A stretch of DNA of 64,000 bases, from NCBI RefSeq assembly GCF_020037125.1, contig NZ_JAIQDG010000045.1, forward strand, positions 1-64,000, in the 5' to 3' direction. This DNA is from Myxococcus sp. RHSTA-1-4. Its GTDB lineage: Bacteria; Myxococcota; Myxococcia; Myxococcales; Myxococcaceae. A program made the translations under genes and the position numbers. Within the stretch, counting starts at the first letter, position 1. Each line of letters opens with the position of its first letter. The notes beneath the pieces are model-generated. The model saw nothing but the letters and a program-made list of their open reading frames with translations. It had not been told where the DNA came from and searched no databases. Positions 61,387 to 64,000 of the stretch are shown in pieces.

Positions 61387-62844
61387 ATGCCCACCTCCAA
61401 GGGGCCCACCGGGCTCGCGTCTGCCCGCCCGCAGGCCCGGGTCTCGGTCCTCTTCGCGGAGTCCCTGCCCGCCACCCCGGAGTCACTTGCCGGGTGGCTC
61501 GAGGGACTGGGGCTGGCGGAGCTCGGCTTCACGGTGAGGAACGAGCAGGGCGTCCAGCTCACGAGCGGCCGGCACACCGTGCACGTCCTCCTGGGAACCG
61601 GCCCCATGCCCCGTGAGGGACTGGATTTGCGGCAGCTCCCGAACCTGCCCAGGGAGGCGGGCTACCTGACGCTCGCGACCGGTGTCTCTCCGGGCGGGGA
61701 GGGCGAGCGGCTGGCACGAGACGAAAGCAACCCGGACCCGTGGGCCGGGGATGGTTGGATGCGCGTACTTTCAATGCTGGTGGCACGCCTGGCCCACGAG
61801 GGCATGGCGGTGGTCCTGCACCAGGCAGGCTCTCTCGTGAAGGACAGCAGCACGTTCGCGCGGCTGCTCCGGAGCCTGTCCCATCCCGACTACCGTCCAT
61901 TCACCGCGTGGGTCGACGTCTCTCGCGGCGCGGGCAGCCGCCAGCTCCGGCTGCGGGGCATGGAGAGCTTCGGGCTGCCGGACCTCCAGCTCGCACCGGA
62001 GGAGTGGGACACCTGGGAGACCACGCGTGCCCGCGAGGCCCTGTACTTCGCCGCCTACCGCATGGTGCGCGAGAACCGGATGCTCGCCGTGGGTGAAATC
62101 CTGGAAGTGCCGCTGGGCGTGCAGCCCGGCTCCTGGCCCGAGTCCTTTGACGGAGACATGGTGAGCTACCGCGTCCGTGCCAGCGAGCACTCCAGCCTGG
62201 TGCTCGAGCGCATCTCGGATGCAGCGGAGCCCTTCACCCGCTGGGCGCGCGCGTCGGCACCGGGCAAGCCGTCCCCTTCGAGCGTGGGCCTCAATACGTA
62301 CCAGGCCCTCTTCCGTCATGCCCTGGAGGGCGCCCTCCCGGGGGACACCGTCGCCGAGATGGCACCTCCTGCCTCGCAGGGCCTGCCCCCGCACGTGGTG
62401 CTCATCCGCACGCGGCTGGGCACCTCCGGCTTCACGCTGGTCACCAATGGCTTCGGCCGGGTGCCTCAGCCGGGCGGCACGCGGGACTCGGGCTCCGCGC
62501 ACGTGGAGCTGGCGGCCTGGATGGATTCGCACGGTCCGGAGCGGGCCATGGCCCTGTCGGCGCTCGGAGCGCTGATGCAGTCGAAAGAGGACGCCTGGGC
62601 GCAAGGCGACATCGCGGTCCTCTCCGAGCCGCTCCTGGGGCTGCGCCATTTCCTCCTCGCGCCGGGCCCCGTCGTGCCGGTGCCTCCTGGCTCGCCGGTG
62701 AACCTGCTCTGGGTCATTCCCCTGCACGCGGACGAGTTCGAGAAGGTTCGCCGGGCCGGTCCATTGCTCTGGGCCCACCGGTTGCTGAAGGACCCGTCCC
62801 GCCGCACGGAGCTGCGGCAGCGCTGGAGCCTGGGCGTTCATTGA
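61387..62844 (+). CDS. DUF4261-like plus SUFU (suppressor of fused) domain protein
   Basis: 485 aa from ATG 61387; the open frame starts 63 bp earlier. The N-terminal half (about 10-240) resembles DUF4261-type domains (ARVSVLFAESLPATPESLAG, DGWMRVLSMLVARLAHEGMA, VVLHQAGSLVKDSSTFARLL). The C-terminal half has the SUFU pattern: HVELAAWMDSHGPERAMALS, then SEPLLGLRHFLLAPGP and LLWVIPLHADEFEKVRRAGP. In bacteria SUFU proteins are often immunity proteins of polymorphic toxin systems. No obvious toxin gene is adjacent, so this may be an orphan immunity or regulatory protein. No signal peptide. Confidence 0.75.
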   Translation: MPTSKGPTGLASARPQARVSVLFAESLPATPESLAGWLEGLGLAELGFTVRNEQGVQLTSGRHTVHVLLGTGPMPREGLDLRQLPNLPREAGYLTLATGVSPGGEGERLARDESNPDPWAGDGWMRVLSMLVARLAHEGMAVVLHQAGSLVKDSSTFARLLRSLSHPDYRPFTAWVDVSRGAGSRQLRLRGMESFGLPDLQLAPEEWDTWETTRAREALYFAAYRMVRENRMLAVGEILEVPLGVQPGSWPESFDGDMVSYRVRASEHSSLVLERISDAAEPFTRWARASAPGKPSPSSVGLNTYQALFRHALEGALPGDTVAEMAPPASQGLPPHVVLIRTRLGTSGFTLVTNGFGRVPQPGGTRDSGSAHVELAAWMDSHGPERAMALSALGALMQSKEDAWAQGDIAVLSEPLLGLRHFLLAPGPVVPVPPGSPVNLLWVIPLHADEFEKVRRAGPLLWAHRLLKDPSRRTELRQRWSLGVH

Positions 62845-63039
62845 TGTCTGCGCGGCCACACGCGCTTTGACGGCGAATCCACGCTCTCCTCCGCCCCCGG
62901 GGAGGGGGCCGGGAGTGAGGGTTGCGCCTCCGAACCGCGGTTCCCATCCTTGCGCTGGCTTCTGGCAGGAAAATCCATGACTCGCAGGAATTCGAGTGCA
63001 AGGAAATAGAAGCCGGTCCGCTCACGGAGGAGGAAGGCA

Positions 63040-63567
63040 ATGGCAGACAAGATTATCGTTTATTATGAGAAGGATTTCCGCGGTAACAAGGCCGAGTTGC
63101 CCGTGGGCGACTACACCCGGGCCGAGCTGAAGAGCAAGTATGGCATCGACAACAACACCATCAGCTCGGTGAAGGTGCCGCCCGGCCTGAAGGCCGTCCT
63201 CTTCAAGGGCGACAACTTCAGCGACAAGTCCATGGACGTGGTGGCCGACGCCCACGAGCTGGACTGGATGCACAACAACTGCTCCAGCATCAAGATCATG
63301 CCCTACGAGAAGCGCCGGGCCACCTTCTTCAAGAAGGAGGACTTCCAGGGGAAGGACGTGTCCCTGCCACCCGGCCAGTACACCCAGGCCGAGCTGGAGC
63401 GGTACGGCATCGACAACAACACCGTCAGCTCGGTGAAGGTGCCGTCCGGCCTGAAGGTGGTCCTCTTCAAGGAAGACAACTTCCATGGCCAGCAGCTGCC
63501 GCTGAGTGCCGACGCCAAGGACCTGCACGCGCTGAACAACGCCACCTCCAGCGTCAAGATCTCCTGA
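63040..63567 (+). CDS. tps: Beta/gamma-crystallin spore-coat Protein S homologue
   Basis: 175 aa, close to the 173 aa of Myxococcus xanthus Protein S (Tps). Two homologous beta/gamma-crystallin domains, each of two Greek keys: IIVYYEKDFRGNKAELPVGD and YGIDNNTISSVKVPPGLKAV in the first, ATFFKKEDFQGKDVSLPPGQ and YGIDNNTVSSVKVPSGLKVV in the second, with NN-x-SS calcium-binding loops. No signal peptide, as for Protein S, which self-assembles on the spore surface with calcium. Ribosome-binding site GGAGGAGG directly before ATG. A hairpin follows the stop. In M. xanthus expression is developmental; similar control is likely but no promoter was identified. Confidence 0.93.
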   Translation: MADKIIVYYEKDFRGNKAELPVGDYTRAELKSKYGIDNNTISSVKVPPGLKAVLFKGDNFSDKSMDVVADAHELDWMHNNCSSIKIMPYEKRRATFFKKEDFQGKDVSLPPGQYTQAELERYGIDNNTVSSVKVPSGLKVVLFKEDNFHGQQLPLSADAKDLHALNNATSSVKIS

Positions 63568-63584
63568 CGCCGGACCGCTGAAAG

Positions 63585-63614
63585 GCCCGACGCGTGGCGC
63601 GCCGCGCGTCGGGC
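63585..63614 (+). terminator. Hairpin terminator after tps
   Basis: GCCCGACGCG (63585-63594) and CGCGTCGGGC (63605-63614) form a perfect 10-bp stem around TGGCGCGCCG, 18 bases past the stop. The T-run is weak. Confidence 0.6.
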
Positions 63615-63772
63615 ACTCCGGGCCTCACCGCCGGTTTGAATAATGAACATCCCGGGTCCACTCCCGTGCCTGGAGTGTGAACAAGGATGAACTGGATTGG
63701 GAAGGGTGGACCTCCTTCGGACGCTCCGGCGTCCTACCGATGTCTCCAGACTCGGGAAGAGAGGTCCCTCGA

Positions 63773-64000
63773 ATGAACCCCATTCCTGGCGCCGTCCTCA
63801 CCTTCGACGACGGCCCGATCGACGACAAGGGCAAGGATGTGGCCCTGAAGAGCACCCTGGACATCCTGGACGCGAACCGCGTCCAGGGCGTCTTCTACGT
63901 GCTGGGCGAGGAGGTGCGGAAGCAGCCCGCCCTGGTCAAGCTCATCGCCGAGCGCGGCCATATCATCCAGAGCCACGCCTGGAGCCATGTGGCGCTACCC
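63773..64000 (+). CDS. Polysaccharide deacetylase (NodB domain), 3' end outside window
   Basis: 76 codons visible from ATG 63773, frame open to the window end. NodB motif 1 is LTFDDGPIDDKGKD (two catalytic/metal Asps) and motif 2 is SHAWSHVAL (metal-binding His pair). Metal-dependent NodB esterases deacetylate chitin, peptidoglycan or other N-acetylated polymers. No signal peptide is visible in the first residues, although an unusual N-terminus cannot be excluded. Its activity suggests a cell-wall or polysaccharide role, close to spore-coat gene tps. Confidence 0.9.
   Translation, partial: MNPIPGAVLTFDDGPIDDKGKDVALKSTLDILDANRVQGVFYVLGEEVRKQPALVKLIAERGHIIQSHAWSHVALP

Overview
The window looks like chromosomal DNA of a myxobacterium close to Myxococcus, Corallococcus or Pyxidicoccus. 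It has very high GC, many secreted lipoproteins with a lipobox ending in Cys, a spore-coat Protein S (Tps) homologue, a double-CXXCG immunity protein of the Sit kin-recognition type, a DUF2381 protein beside Hanks-type kinases, and many secreted proteases and polysaccharide-degrading enzymes. No intact rRNA, tRNA or CRISPR array is visible.

Left third (1-19.2 kb) is an accessory region built around a repeated integration site. A 26-bp sequence matching the 3' end of a tRNA-Ala or tmRNA gene occurs identically at 5416 and 19067. A linked 49-bp terminator block occurs at 8599, 19092 and 39586. Left of the first copy lie a degenerate kinase and an antiviral-type cluster: an OLD-family ATPase/TOPRIM protein, a Shedu-like nuclease and an RX4H (HEPN-type) protein. 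Between the two copies lie a Sit-type orphan immunity gene with a truncated toxin lipoprotein, a second toxin-like/immunity-like pair, a 1084-residue repeat and lectin lipoprotein, remnants of ArsR and CHAT genes, an SDR with a zinc ribbon, and a DUF2381 / active kinase / pseudokinase operon. The two pseudokinases, one before each tRNA-end copy, suggest two related elements inserted in tandem.

Middle part (19.2-41.4 kb) is mixed. An alpha/beta-hydrolase and a VOC plus DHFR-like pair (possibly foreign) are followed by secreted lipoproteins: a fibronectin-like protein, an M12-type protease with VCBS repeats, a CXXCH protein and a collagen-like protein. Next come an unrecognised three-gene cassette ending in a putative SxGC peptidoglycan-active enzyme, a DUF1801 protein, a rifamycin phosphotransferase, a divergent RidA/LysR pair and a Tat-exported GMC oxidoreductase. 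Broken genes between them (VOC, histidine kinase, small-GTPase-like, integrase) show repeated turnover.

Right part (41.7-64 kb) looks more like a normal backbone with a predatory or saprophytic secretome. It holds a beta-helix lipoprotein, a metzincin, an MbnP-type copper protein, heparinase II/III and PL6-like lyases, a beta-oxidation operon (thiolase plus hydratase/dehydrogenase), two duplicated M57 proteases flanking a methyltransferase and a trypsin-like protease, a SUFU-domain protein, Protein S, and the start of a polysaccharide deacetylase cut by the window edge.

Functional statements rest on motifs read by eye. No database search was run.
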